Shown one piece after another: positions 25,197 to 33,826 of a stretch of 64,000 bases of DNA. Source of the stretch: Rothia similimucilaginosa (GTDB lineage Bacteria; Actinomycetota; Actinomycetes; Actinomycetales; Micrococcaceae). Each line of letters starts with the position of its first letter. Positions within the stretch are counted from its first letter, which is position 1. The stretch is from contig NZ_JAOVAM010000005.1 in assembly GCF_029850875.1 (NCBI RefSeq), positions 124,001-188,000 of the forward strand, given 5' to 3'. The translations under genes were made by a program, and so were the position numbers. The notes below the pieces were generated by a model. It was not told the DNA's origin and searched no databases. It was given only the letters and a program-made list of their open reading frames with translations.

Positions 25197-26047
25197 TTAC
25201 TCCTATCGATTTTCTTGCCGACCTGTTCAACCCGTCTCTGGCGTTTCTTCCGCGCGCCCTGGCGGCGGTGCTGCTCGCGTCGGTAGTTACCGGTGTGGTG
25301 GGCTGCCACGTGCTGATGCGCGGCATGGTCTTCATTGGCGATGCAGTGGCGCACTCGGTGTTCCCTGGCCTTGCGGTGGCGTTCGTGCTGGGCGGCAACC
25401 TGGTCATGGGCGGTCTGACTGCGGGCGTGGTGACGGCTATTCTGGTGGCTATTTTTAGCCAGAATCAGCGGCTACGCGAGGATTCCGTGATCGGTATTTT
25501 CTTCGCGGCATCTTTTGCGTTGGGTATTGTGATTATTTCGTTGGCGCCGGGCTATTCGGGCTCGGTGCAGGATTTCTTGTTCGGCTCGATTGTGGGTGTT
25601 TCGAATGAGGACATTACCCAGGCGGCGATTATGGGTGCCGTTATTCTGCTGGTGTTGTGGCTGTTCCACCGCCAGATTGTGACGGTCAGCCTGGACCGTG
25701 AGAGTGCCCGCGCGATGGGCCTGCCGGTGCTTGCCCTGGATATTGTGCTGTACGTTCTGGTGACCATTTCTGTGGTGCTGGGTTTGCAGACGCTCGGTAA
25801 TGTGCTGGTGTTGGCGCTTCTGGTGATTCCGGCCTCGGCTGCCCGCCTGGCGTGCCGCCGACTGGGGTCGATGATGGTGTTCTCGCCGGTGTTTGGCGGT
25901 ATCTGTTCGATTGTTGGCCTGTACCTGTCGTGGGCGTTTAATCTGCCGACCGGTGGCACGATTGTGCTGTCGATGGTGGCAGCTTTTGTGCTGGTGTGGG
26001 CGGTGACGGCGGTTCGTTCGCGAGCGCGTGCCCAGCTGAAGAGCTAA
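25193..26047 (+). CDS. Metal ABC transporter permease (ABC-3 family)
   Basis: A 284-residue membrane protein with eight or so helices, matching ZnuB/MntC permeases: GCHVLMRGMVFIGDAVAHSVFPG near the N-terminus, then FGSIVGVSNEDI and LVIPASAARLACRRLGSMM. It uses a rare TTG start at 25193 that overlaps the ATPase stop. It is the last gene of the operon, followed by a strong terminator. Zn2+ or Mn2+ is the expected substrate from family knowledge; the sequence alone does not choose. Confidence 0.92.
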   Translation: MITPIDFLADLFNPSLAFLPRALAAVLLASVVTGVVGCHVLMRGMVFIGDAVAHSVFPGLAVAFVLGGNLVMGGLTAGVVTAILVAIFSQNQRLREDSVIGIFFAASFALGIVIISLAPGYSGSVQDFLFGSIVGVSNEDITQAAIMGAVILLVLWLFHRQIVTVSLDRESARAMGLPVLALDIVLYVLVTISVVLGLQTLGNVLVLALLVIPASAARLACRRLGSMMVFSPVFGGICSIVGLYLSWAFNLPTGGTIVLSMVAAFVLVWAVTAVRSRARAQLKS

Positions 26048-26100
26048 GCCCAGCTCAACCCGGGCTCAACCCAACTTTTCTCGGCTAAACGCACGAGTAA

Positions 26101-26147
26101 ACGCACGAGGCGCATCCCCGTTTGGGGGGTGCGCCTCGTGCGTTTTT
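26101..26147 (+). terminator. Terminator of the metal-transport operon
   Basis: A near-perfect stem of about 19 bp (ACGCACGAGGCGCATCCCC with its mirror) is followed by six T residues. Confidence 0.9.
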
Positions 26148-26343
26148 TACAGGTCTTAAATACCCAAAGTGAATCATGTTCATGTTTAAAGAACCAAAAG
26201 ATACACTCCGCGTAATAAAAGCGCATAATTCAACACGTCGGGTTTAATGAAAATACAACCTATCAAATATTTCTTATGGGTTGATACATGTAGTGATAAA
26301 GCAGTCACTGCACCCTCATTAGAGCTTCAAAGAAGGAGTGATC

Positions 26344-27414
26344 ATGAAGGCATATGTATACCACGGCCCCGATCAGAAGGGCGCCTGGGAGGAAGTCCCG
26401 AACCCCACCATTCTTGAGCCCACGGACGTTATCGCCCGTGTCGACACCACCACCATTTGCGGTACTGACCTGCACATCCTGAAGGGCGACTGCCCCGAGG
26501 TGGACCACGGACGCATCCTGGGCCACGAGGCTGTCGGTACCATTACCGAGGTTGGCTCCGCGGTGACTGACCTGAAGGTCGGCGACCGCATCATCATCCC
26601 CGCCGTGACCAGCTGCGGTAAGTGCTCCTACTGTAAGGCGAACCAGCCTTCGCACTGCCAGACCGTTGGTGGTGTCGGCTGGATTTTCGGTTACATGATT
26701 GACGGCACCCAGGCAGAGTACGTGCGTGTTCCCTACGCAGAGACCTCGGTTCACCTGGTTCCGGAGGGCCTGACCGACGAGGACGTCCTCTTCCTCACCG
26801 ACGCACTGCCCACCGGCTTCGAGATCGGTATTCTGAACGGTCACACCAAGCCCGGCGACACCGTCGCTGTCGTGGGTGCAGGCCCCGTGGGTCTGGGCGC
26901 GATCATGACCGCTAACCTCTGCGGTGCCGGCCGCGTCATCACCGTCGACTTCGACGACAACCGCATGAACAAGGCACTGGAGCTGGGCGCAACCGATAAG
27001 GTCAACGCGGGCGACCCGGACTTCATCGAGAAGATTAAGACTCTCTCCCCCGACGGCCTGGGCGTGGACGTGGCAATTGAGGCTGTGGGTGTTCCGCAGA
27101 CCTTCGAGACCTGCACCAAGATTGTTCGCCCCTACGGCAACATCGCTAACGCCGGCGTGCATGGCAAGCCCGTTGAGTTGCCCTTGAACACCATGTGGAT
27201 TTCTAACGTTCGCATCAACATGGGCCTGGTCAACTGCAACACCGTCGGTAACCTGCTGAACATGGTCCGCTCGGGTCGCCTGAATGCTAAGGCAATGGCA
27301 ACCCACCGCTTCACTTTCGACCAGTTCGAGGAAGCCTACGACCTGTTCTCCCACGCTGCTGAGCACAACGTGGTGAAGGTTGTTATCTCCCGTAACCCCG
27401 AGGTTGCGGCATAG
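26344..27414 (+). CDS. Zinc-dependent alcohol dehydrogenase (MDR family)
   Basis: A 356-residue medium-chain dehydrogenase. Catalytic zinc ligands are visible in TTICGTDLHIL (Cys), GHEAVG (His-Glu) and the region after; structural zinc cysteines are in SCGKCSYCKANQPSHC. The nucleotide-binding motif is VVGAGPVGLGAIM with an acidic residue (VDFDDNR) that favours NAD. I chose ATG 26344 because AAGGAG lies 5 nt upstream; the GTG at 26338 would overlap that site. It acts on small alcohols or aldehydes in the cytosol. It is monocistronic with a long A+T-rich upstream region. Confidence 0.92.
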   Translation: MKAYVYHGPDQKGAWEEVPNPTILEPTDVIARVDTTTICGTDLHILKGDCPEVDHGRILGHEAVGTITEVGSAVTDLKVGDRIIIPAVTSCGKCSYCKANQPSHCQTVGGVGWIFGYMIDGTQAEYVRVPYAETSVHLVPEGLTDEDVLFLTDALPTGFEIGILNGHTKPGDTVAVVGAGPVGLGAIMTANLCGAGRVITVDFDDNRMNKALELGATDKVNAGDPDFIEKIKTLSPDGLGVDVAIEAVGVPQTFETCTKIVRPYGNIANAGVHGKPVELPLNTMWISNVRINMGLVNCNTVGNLLNMVRSGRLNAKAMATHRFTFDQFEEAYDLFSHAAEHNVVKVVISRNPEVAA

Positions 27415-27509
27415 ACTGCGGTAGGCTCATATACCGCTCATACTGAAACCCCGAACGTTTGTGAGGGATTTCGGTGGGATGTATTCATGACACTGCGAAC
27501 ATCCCTAGG

Positions 27510-27555
27510 ATTCGCCTCCGGGTGGGAGTGGGTAGGTCCCACCCGGAGCGCGAAT
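27510..27555. terminator. Long inverted repeat after the alcohol dehydrogenase
   Basis: ATTCGC plus TCCGGGTGGGA pairs with TCCCACCCGGA plus GCGAAT around a 9-base loop, 96 bp after the stop. There is no clean U-run, so it is a weak or Rho-assisted terminator or an RNA-stabilising hairpin. Confidence 0.5.
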
Positions 27556-27599
27556 CGTCCTCCCCTACCCCGAGATGTAGTTATTTTCTGATGATGTAA

Positions 27600-27885
27600 G
27601 AAATCTGAAGATGTAGAGATGCGCCAGCTCGGGGTTTTCTGTTCCCTCAGCCCCCTCTCCGGTGGGCTCTGGGGCGGTTCCTCAAGCGTGATGCACCCTC
27701 TGCCGGGCGCTCTGCCAACCTGCTTCGGCGGGTTCTTCTGCCAGGCAACCTCTACCGGTGGAGGGGCGCATCATTTGGCTCTTCTTGGTCGGGTGGTACC
27801 TCCGATTCTGCTCGCCCTTGAAGGGAAAGGAAAAGGGTCGCACGCTTACGGTTCAATGGCGAACTCGTAGGCTGCGACCCTTTTC
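27600..27885 (+). ncRNA. Structured non-coding stretch, T-box-like at its 3' end
   Basis: No gene fits here on either strand. GATGCGCC (27617-27624) and GGCGCATC (27763-27770) would close a domain containing several hairpins, one with a UUCG tetraloop (AACCTGC/GCGGGTT). Downstream lies GGGTGGTACC (27791-27800), which resembles the T-box core, then TCGCCCTTGAAGGG. A 13-bp stem (27830-27842 with 27873-27885) with a T-rich end follows, which could equally be the terminator of the minus-strand gene to the right. No plus-strand gene follows, so a T-box would be an orphan or a relic. The identity is uncertain. Confidence 0.35.
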
Positions 27886-27919
27886 TCATGCCCGGTTTTC
27901 GGTGCCTCGGGCGGGCTAT

Positions 27920-29284
27920 TTAGTTTTTAGGCTTCTCAGTACTGGGTTTTTCTCCGGCGGCATTCTTTTCACCGGTGTTCTCATGACCGGCAGCATCGTG
28001 CAGGATGCGGGTGAACGCCTCCGTGGGGTCGTCTGCCCCAGCTGCGGCAGAAGAGTCGGTGGCGCCTCCGATGACGGGTTCGGTGGGCGCATCCTCAACG
28101 GGTACTTCAGCCAGATTCTCGGCAGGTACCTCGGCAGGAGCCTCGACGGACACCTCCGCGACGATGGGCTCATCCGAGGCGGACTCCGCAGAGGCGGGCG
28201 CCTCCGGAGCCTTCTGCGCATCCTCCTGCTTATCCTGAGCCAGAGTCTCTACAGGCTGCTCAGAAACACCCTGCTCAGTAGCTACCGGCTCACCGTGCGC
28301 GGATTCCTTCTTCGCATCCTTGTGCGCGTCCTTATGTTCGAGCCTGTAGATGATGCGCGGTTCCAGGCGCTCAAAACCAATCTTGGAGCGCACCCAGTTC
28401 ACGAAGCGGTCGATACGGTCCTCACCCTCGGTGGTTTCCGCAACCCGGTAGTTGCGCGGCAGCATCACGCTGTCGCTGAGCACGCGCGGGTACTCATCAA
28501 TCTCCTGAATACCCGCCATGTACATGTTCTCGCGGAACTGGTGAGCGAACTCCTGCTGACCGAGGAACAGCTGGTCGGCGTAGGTTTTAGCCGCCAGGCG
28601 CTCGCTGTAGGCGTCCTTGGAGTCGCGAGCGCCCTTCTTGGAGCCGTAAATATCCCAGAAGTAAAAGTACACATTGTTCGCGATAATGGCGGAGATAATG
28701 CGGTTCTGCAGGTACACGAGGGCACCGACGGCGACCGCACCAACAATCAGGAGCACCACGGCGAGCGGGGAGAGTGCAAAGTCAGACAGATTGCCGCGGT
28801 GGTTCGTGAACAGGCCAATCAGGTAGGCGATGGTGACCACGATGATGGGCACGCCGATGAAAATCACGGCCAGCGGAACCCAAATGTACAGCAGGGCACG
28901 TAGAATCAGGCGGTAGTAGCTAATCGAGTCGCCAATGGGGATGGGCGTAGGCTTCACGGAAGAGTGCGCACGCTTCATGAGCAGGCTGAAGATACGGTTG
29001 CTGTCGATGCCAACTTTACGCAGCTTCGATTCGAGGGACGCACGCTTGAGGAAGACCCGGTAGTTTTCGAGGACGACGCGCTGGTCGGAGGTGAGCTTTT
29101 CGGGGTCGGGTAGGGCGTTGAGGTCCAAGCCGGCTTCGGTGAGGAGCTTGCTCCACAGTTCCAGTCGCGCCAGTTCGGAGGGTTTTGCCGCCGCCTGCGC
29201 CTGGTAGTTCTTGTAGGAGATGAAGATGGTGCTGGCACCAATCAGCAGTGTAATGAAGGGTGCAATCCAGTCTTTGAGTCCCAT
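27920..29284 (-). CDS. Membrane protein of unknown function with acidic tail
   Basis: A 454-residue protein I do not recognise. There is a short N-terminal helix (WIAPFITLLIGASTIFI), a soluble helical segment (about 35-115), and two strong membrane helices (LLYIWVPLAVIFIGVPIIVVTIAYLI and the one ending VGALVYL). A cytoplasmic-looking region follows, and then a low-complexity Ala/Glu/Pro/Val tail of about 130 residues. AAGGAGGAAC precedes ATG 29284, so the start is well supported. It stands alone between a drug-efflux gene and non-coding sequence. The acidic tail could contact other proteins or the wall, but nothing in the sequence shows a function. Confidence 0.8.
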   Translation of the reverse strand: MGLKDWIAPFITLLIGASTIFISYKNYQAQAAAKPSELARLELWSKLLTEAGLDLNALPDPEKLTSDQRVVLENYRVFLKRASLESKLRKVGIDSNRIFSLLMKRAHSSVKPTPIPIGDSISYYRLILRALLYIWVPLAVIFIGVPIIVVTIAYLIGLFTNHRGNLSDFALSPLAVVLLIVGAVAVGALVYLQNRIISAIIANNVYFYFWDIYGSKKGARDSKDAYSERLAAKTYADQLFLGQQEFAHQFRENMYMAGIQEIDEYPRVLSDSVMLPRNYRVAETTEGEDRIDRFVNWVRSKIGFERLEPRIIYRLEHKDAHKDAKKESAHGEPVATEQGVSEQPVETLAQDKQEDAQKAPEAPASAESASDEPIVAEVSVEAPAEVPAENLAEVPVEDAPTEPVIGGATDSSAAAGADDPTEAFTRILHDAAGHENTGEKNAAGEKPSTEKPKN

Positions 29285-29427
29285 GGTGGCGTTCCTCCTT
29301 GAGTGTGTGGAGCCGTTGGTTCCTCTGTCTTTTTCGGGCGACTTTTTCGGGCGTGAGCCTACTGTTTTTACCGTACCACCGGCACCTGTGCTGAACCTTT
29401 AAATGCGCAGGTGGGTGCGTAAAAATA

Positions 29428-29476
29428 GCCCCGCCTCCCGGCGCTCAAGAGCAACGGGAGACGGAGCTTATCTATG
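29428..29476 (-). terminator. Terminator of the efflux gene
   Basis: In the minus-strand transcript CCGTCTCCCG pairs with CGGGAGGCGG (one G-U) around a 14-base loop; a short spacer and five U residues follow. Confidence 0.75.
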
Positions 29477-29493
29477 AGGTTTAGTGCGCTGTA

Positions 29494-31059
29494 TTAGTGT
29501 TCTGCGGGCTTCATTTCGCGCGGTGCCTTACGAATCATGAGGTAGCTGATGACAGCCATAACACCCATGAGCACGGCACTGAATGCGGAGCTCAGCACCA
29601 CGCCCGAGTCGAAGGCAGCGAATGCGGAGGAGAGCAGCTGGTTCGCCTGCTCGCCACCTACATGGCTGGCGACGGACACGGCACCGCCGAGGGTTTCGTG
29701 GGCGTGGTCGGCGAGAGTCTCATCCAGGCCGTCGGGTACAACCACATTTGCGCGGTAGACGGCGGTGAGCATGCCACCAATGATGACGGTGCCGAGCACC
29801 GTACCTGTCTCGTAGGAGGTCTCCGAGATCGCGGATGCCGCACCAGCCTTACGCGGCGGCACGCTGGAGAGCATCAGGTCGTTCGAAATGGTCTGCGCAA
29901 TACCGATGCCGGTACCGAGCACAATGAAGATCAGGATAATCACCAAGTCGTTGTGCGCACCCAGGAAGGCGAGCACCGCGAACGCGGCAGCGTGGAGCGC
30001 CAGACCGAAAGACACCACCTGCGCCGGGTGGAAGTGCACCGCCACGCGCGCAATCACCAGACCGGCGATAATGATCGCCAGGGTACCGGGAATCAGCAGC
30101 ATACCGGCGTACATGGGCGGCAGACCGGAGACCAACTGCAGGTGCTGGGAGGCGAAGTAGATGAAGCCAACGTCCACCATCATGGAGATGAGGTTTGCGG
30201 TAATCGCGCCGGTGAACACGGTGTTGCGGAAGAGGCGCACATCCAGCATGGGCTGAATATCGTTCTTCTCGCGGTTGAGCTGACGCAGCACGAACAGGAC
30301 GATGAAGCACAGGCCGGCAAGGATGGTGCTGATAGCCACCGCATCGAACCCGGTTTCGGAGGTGTGAGTCAGACCGAAGGTAATGCCGGTCATGCCGGTC
30401 ATAATCAGCAGGATGCTCAGCGGATCCACCGGGCTGGGGTTCGGGTCCTTCGACTCGGGAACCATAATCGGGGCGAGAATCAGCAGAGGAATCAGAATCG
30501 GCACAGCGAGCAGGAACACCGAACCCCAGTCGAAGTGCTCCAGCAGGAAACCACCCACAATCGGGCCCAGCGCCGCACCCGCCGAGAAGCCCGAAGCCCA
30601 CACGGCAATAGCGATGCGGCGCTCGGTCGCATCCACAAAGATATTGCGAATAATCGACAGGGTTGCCGGCATGAGCATGGCGCCAAAAATGCCAAGCAGG
30701 GCGCGGGCAACCACGAGCATCAGCGCGGAGGGCGCGAATGCCGCGAGCGCAGAGATTGCCGCGAAGCCGGTCGAGCCGATGAGCAGCAGCTTGCGGCGAC
30801 CGATGCGGTCACCGATAGCGCCCATGGGCACGAGCAGGGCGGAGAGCACCAGGGAGTAGGAGTCAACGATCCACAGCTGCTCCGCGGAGGAGGGGCTCAG
30901 CGCCTTAGCGATTGCGGGCACCGCGAAGGCAAGCACTGTGTTGTCGATGGAGACCAGGAGCACCGGGAGCATGAGCACACCGAGTGCCGCCCAGCGCTTG
31001 GTCTTCTGGTCGGGGGCGTGAATGGGCAGAGCCGTGGTGTGCGGATTGTGATTCGTCAT
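29494..31059 (-). CDS. MFS drug efflux transporter, DHA2 (14-helix) family
   Basis: A 521-residue proton-driven exporter. Motif LVSIDNTVLAFAVPAI in helix 1 (with the membrane Asp), GAIGDRIGRRKLLLIG (motif A) and GAALGPIVGGFLLE (motif C of antiporters) place it with QacA, EmrB and related multidrug pumps. It likely removes lipophilic cations or antibiotics; the substrate is unknown. It is transcribed away from a tetR-type gene with a palindrome between them, so the regulator very probably represses it and is released by the pump's substrates. Confidence 0.92.
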   Translation of the reverse strand: MTNHNPHTTALPIHAPDQKTKRWAALGVLMLPVLLVSIDNTVLAFAVPAIAKALSPSSAEQLWIVDSYSLVLSALLVPMGAIGDRIGRRKLLLIGSTGFAAISALAAFAPSALMLVVARALLGIFGAMLMPATLSIIRNIFVDATERRIAIAVWASGFSAGAALGPIVGGFLLEHFDWGSVFLLAVPILIPLLILAPIMVPESKDPNPSPVDPLSILLIMTGMTGITFGLTHTSETGFDAVAISTILAGLCFIVLFVLRQLNREKNDIQPMLDVRLFRNTVFTGAITANLISMMVDVGFIYFASQHLQLVSGLPPMYAGMLLIPGTLAIIIAGLVIARVAVHFHPAQVVSFGLALHAAAFAVLAFLGAHNDLVIILIFIVLGTGIGIAQTISNDLMLSSVPPRKAGAASAISETSYETGTVLGTVIIGGMLTAVYRANVVVPDGLDETLADHAHETLGGAVSVASHVGGEQANQLLSSAFAAFDSGVVLSSAFSAVLMGVMAVISYLMIRKAPREMKPAEH

Positions 31060-31188
31060 GGGTTGTTTTCGTGCGTCTATAAGGTGTCGGCTGATGCGGC
31101 GGACGCGGCGGCATCAGCTCGGCCTGTCTTTTGGGCTAGGTCTTTTAGTGAGGTTTTAGGGGTCCGGACGGGGCCATAAACGAAGATT

Positions 31189-31214
31189 AACTATACCAAC
31201 TGGACGGTATAGTT
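31189..31214. promoter_or_regulatory. TetR-type operator
   Basis: Perfect 9-bp arms AACTATACC / GGTATAGTT with an 8-base spacer, between the divergent efflux and regulator genes. It covers the -35 of the regulator promoter, so the regulator probably also represses itself. Confidence 0.8.
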
Positions 31215-31236
31215 TCAAGCGGTTAGACTGGTACCC
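31200..31236 (+). promoter_or_regulatory. Promoter of the tetR-type gene, leaderless start
   Basis: -35 CTGGAC (31200-31205), 18-bp spacer and -10 TAGACT (31224-31229), with 7 nt to ATG 31237. No Shine-Dalgarno site is present, so the transcript likely begins at the start codon. Confidence 0.5.
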
Positions 31237-31815
31237 ATGACCACCCCCAACCACCGCAAACAGCGCGCCAACAACTCCCGCGAACACATCCTCGACACCT
31301 ACGTCGACCTGCTGATTCGCTCGGGAGAACGCGCCGCAACCCTCAACGCCGTCGCCACCCCCGCCAAGGTTTCCAAGGGCGGGCTACTCTACCACTTCTC
31401 ATCCAAGAAGGCGCTCCTTGAAGCGCTCGCAGAACGCACCCTCACCCTGGCTGAAGAGGACTTCGCGGCAATGGAGCAGGCACCCGAGGGGGCAAGCGCC
31501 TACTACATCAATTCCTCCACGCCGGATAACACCCCGTTCGACCGTGCCCTCATTGCCCTCAGCCGCCTGGCGCAGAACAATAATGAGCTCGCCCAGCAGA
31601 CCATGAGTCGCGTACAGGATGGCTGGCATGCGCTCGTTCTCGCTGAGCTGGGTGATGAACAGATTGCCCGCACCGTGCTGCTTCTGGGTGATGGCATGTA
31701 CTACAACGCGGCATTCGGAGGCGACTCCGCCAGCCCGCAGAGGGCTGCAGCCATCGCGGCAGACCGTGCGGCACTCGAACGCGCCCTGCAGGTACTCAAG
31801 GCGGCGGCTCGTTAA
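31237..31815 (+). CDS. TetR-family repressor of the efflux gene
   Basis: A 192-residue one-domain regulator. The N-terminal helix-turn-helix reads about residues 15-60 (ILDTYVDLLIRSGERAATL, VSKGGLLYHFSSKKALLEAL), the usual TetR pattern. The C-terminal ligand-binding part is variable and gives no inducer. The divergent placement and the operator between the genes point to control of the DHA2 pump. It has host-like composition. Confidence 0.92.
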   Translation: MTTPNHRKQRANNSREHILDTYVDLLIRSGERAATLNAVATPAKVSKGGLLYHFSSKKALLEALAERTLTLAEEDFAAMEQAPEGASAYYINSSTPDNTPFDRALIALSRLAQNNNELAQQTMSRVQDGWHALVLAELGDEQIARTVLLLGDGMYYNAAFGGDSASPQRAAAIAADRAALERALQVLKAAAR

Positions 31816-31951
31816 ACCACAAAAGCCACTCGACACAGCGGTTAAAGCCACAAGCTAAAACCGCTACCTCAAACCCTATTCTTCAGCGCCGGCGAGCACC
31901 CGGGGCTTAAACTGGAAGGGTACGTATCTACTCTTCAACCAAGGAGTTCCG

Positions 31952-32272
31952 ATGATTTTCATTGCTGTAAAGTTCCCCGTCAAGCCCGAATACGCTGACC
32001 AGTGGATTGAGAAGACCCGCGCTTTCACCGAGGCAACCCGCGCCGAGGAAGGCAATAAGTTCTTCGAGTGGTCCCGCAGTGTTGAGGACCCGAACGAGTT
32101 CGTTCTGCTCGAGGCTTTCAACGACGATGCAGCTGGCCCGCACGTGAACTCTGACCACTTCCAGCAGGCTCTGAAGGACATGCGTCCGCTGCTGACTGCA
32201 ACCCCGAAGATTATTTCTCGCCTGGTTGACGGCGACGGCTGGGACGCTATGGGCGAGCTGCAGATCGACTAG
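31952..32272 (+). CDS. Antibiotic biosynthesis monooxygenase (ABM/YgiN) domain protein
   Basis: A 106-residue dimeric alpha-beta barrel protein: MIFIAVKFPVKPEYADQW, RAEEGNKFFEWSRS, FVLLEAFNDDAAGPHVNSDHF. The His-containing NSDHF segment is typical. YgiN-like members oxidise quinols; others degrade haem or small aromatic compounds, so only a putative quinol monooxygenase role can be proposed. AAGGAG lies upstream of ATG 31952. It is monocistronic. Confidence 0.9.
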   Translation: MIFIAVKFPVKPEYADQWIEKTRAFTEATRAEEGNKFFEWSRSVEDPNEFVLLEAFNDDAAGPHVNSDHFQQALKDMRPLLTATPKIISRLVDGDGWDAMGELQID

Positions 32273-32332
32273 TCTGCACCCCTGATATGCACCTAAAACT
32301 GCATAGTTAGATGTTGCATAAGTAGACGCTAA

Positions 32333-32376
32333 AGCGCCTCTCCTGCCTGTTCTATTGGACAGGCAGGAGGGGTGCT
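32333..32376 (+). terminator. Terminator after the ABM-domain gene
   Basis: AGCGCCTCTCCTGCCTGT pairs with ACAGGCAGGAGGGGTGCT (few mismatches) around 8 bases and is followed by TTT. Confidence 0.8.
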
Positions 32377-32533
32377 TTGGCGTGTCCGGTACCTGAACTT
32401 TTCCCCTTGACACGACGCGGATGGTACCGGTTTTCGGGTCAGCGGGTGCCTTGCGTGCATTTTTACCCTATTAACCCCTTAAAATGGGTAGAGTATGCAC
32501 ACCTATCGATACCCATTCGCACAGGAGGTCTGA

Positions 32534-33346
32534 ATGAGCATCGCATCCCAGCCTCTTCCCGGCGCAGTCGCCGTTGAAGAGCACAACGACGTGGACCACA
32601 CCTCTGTATCCCTCGCCGTCTCGACCGTTATTCTGGCCCTGCGCCCCAAGGACAACGAAACCCACCCGACCCTGTGGCTGCCGCTGGTTCGCCGCCTCCG
32701 CGAGCCTTATAAGGGCCAGTGGGCGCTTCCTGGCGGTCCGCTCAACCCGAATCTTTCCCTCGAAGAGGCAGCGGCTTCGACCCTGAAGCGCGCAACCAAC
32801 CTGCAGCCCGGCTACCTGGAGCAGCTCTACGCATTCGGCGACGTTCTGCGCACCCCCGAGGCGCGTGCCGCCCGCGTTGTGGGCGAGCCCGAACCGGCAC
32901 CCGGTACTGATCACGAGCGCGTAGTTTCCGTGGTGTACTGGGCGTCGATTCCCGCCACCGAGGTCGCGAACACTCGCGTGCACGAGAACATCCGTTGGTT
33001 CCCGGTCGATGAGCTGCCCGAGCTCGCCTTCGACCACAACGAAATCATTGAGTACGCGCTCTACCGCCTGCAGAACAAGGTCGAGTACTCGCGTATTGCG
33101 CACTCTTTCTTGGGTGAGGAGTTCACCCTGGCGCAGCTGCGTGAGGTGTACGAGGCGATTCTGGGTCGCACCCTGGATCCGGCGAACTTCCGCCGCCAGA
33201 TTGCGGCATCGAAGTCGATTATTGACACCGGCCGCCGCGTGGAGGGCACCCGTCACCGCCCGCCGCGCCTGTACCGTTACAACGACGCTCAGGCGTACGC
33301 GGATGCGGGTCCGCTGGGCATGTACCGCGAGCGCCACGAGGCGTAA
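32534..33346 (+). CDS. NrtR-type regulator (degenerate Nudix domain plus winged helix)
   Basis: A 270-residue protein with an N-terminal Nudix fold and a C-terminal winged helix. The Nudix box reads GGPLNPNLSLEEAAASTL then KRATNL. The catalytic REuxEE part is lost, so it probably binds rather than cuts its ligand. The C-terminal TGRRVEGTRHRPPRLYRYN matches the DNA-binding wing of NrtR, the repressor of NAD synthesis genes that senses ADP-ribose. AGGAGG lies just before ATG 32534. No NAD gene is adjacent, so targets would be elsewhere. An imperfect inverted repeat (TACCC...GGGTA) near 32464-32491 could be its own operator. Confidence 0.85.
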   Translation: MSIASQPLPGAVAVEEHNDVDHTSVSLAVSTVILALRPKDNETHPTLWLPLVRRLREPYKGQWALPGGPLNPNLSLEEAAASTLKRATNLQPGYLEQLYAFGDVLRTPEARAARVVGEPEPAPGTDHERVVSVVYWASIPATEVANTRVHENIRWFPVDELPELAFDHNEIIEYALYRLQNKVEYSRIAHSFLGEEFTLAQLREVYEAILGRTLDPANFRRQIAASKSIIDTGRRVEGTRHRPPRLYRYNDAQAYADAGPLGMYRERHEA

Positions 33347-33400
33347 TAGCCTTTCGCGCGTTGTACGCGCGCAGATTTAATGCCTAAGATTTAACGCCTC

Positions 33401-33438
33401 AAAGGAGGGGTGGCACCGATTGGTGCCACCCCTCCTTT
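33401..33438 (+). terminator. Terminator after the NrtR-type gene
   Basis: A 17-bp perfect stem (33401-33417 with 33422-33438) around GATT, ending in TTTT. Confidence 0.9.
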
Positions 33439-33490
33439 TGCGTTCTCTAAGGGGTATCGGCACTTGTCAGGAGGTTTTACGGGAGGGTGT

Positions 33491-33520
33491 TTGACTCAGC
33501 ACCCACACAGTTTCTATGCT
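33491..33520 (+). promoter_or_regulatory. Promoter of ABC-F unit 1
   Basis: TTGACT (33491-33496), 18-bp spacer and TATGCT (33515-33520). The same two hexamers and spacing occur in unit 2, which supports function. Transcription should start near 33527. Confidence 0.7.
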
Positions 33521-33526
33521 TGAGCC

Positions 33527-33758
33527 ATCAGCTCTCTATCCGCGCTACCCCACCGTGAGGGTAGCCTAAGGGACTGAACATATCGATTGACCGAAGCCAC
33601 CCAAGGCACGACCGGGGTGGTATTCGGAATCTAGGAGGCATCAAAGAAATGACCCACCGAGCATAAGCCCGGATCCAACAACACCAGGTCAATACGCTTT
33701 TATGCGTCCACCCCACTACCCGGGCTTACGTGTACCTACAGACCGCGCTCGGGTTTTT
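33527..33758 (+). promoter_or_regulatory. Attenuator leader of ABC-F unit 1
   Basis: Roughly 230 nt of structured leader. One hairpin is GCTACCC/GGGTAGC (33544-33565). Further on come a leader peptide gene and a terminator built from nested stems: CCGAGC (33657-33662) with GCTCGG (33747-33752), and TAAGCCCGG (33664-33672) with CCGGGCTTA (33720-33728), followed by TTTTT. The upstream arms lie inside the leader peptide gene and its stop codon, so a ribosome paused there would prevent the terminator from forming. This is the arrangement known for antibiotic-induced ribosome-mediated attenuation of ABC-F genes. Confidence 0.65.
33649..33666 (+). CDS. Leader peptide MTHRA (unit 1)
   Basis: Five codons plus TAA with a strong AGGAGG (33633-33638) 10 nt upstream. 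The coding bases double as the 5' arm of the terminator. Both copies keep the same 18 bases exactly, although the spacer sequence further on has diverged. Confidence 0.6.
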   Translation: MTHRA

Positions 33759-33826
33759 CATATTCTCATGCCTAACGTGCACTACGATGGCGGGAATCCG
33801 AGCACCCATTCGAAGGAACTCGGCCC

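Noticed and set aside
27758-28903. 381-codon plus-strand frame after the T-box-like region
   Set aside because: It would have given the T-box-like element a target, but it is antisense to a membrane protein with a strong AAGGAGG start, and its translation looks like a shadow.
29497-31179. 560-codon plus-strand frame opposite the DHA2 efflux gene
   Set aside because: His/Gly/Arg/Glu-rich mirror of hydrophobic codons; the minus-strand product has all MFS motifs.
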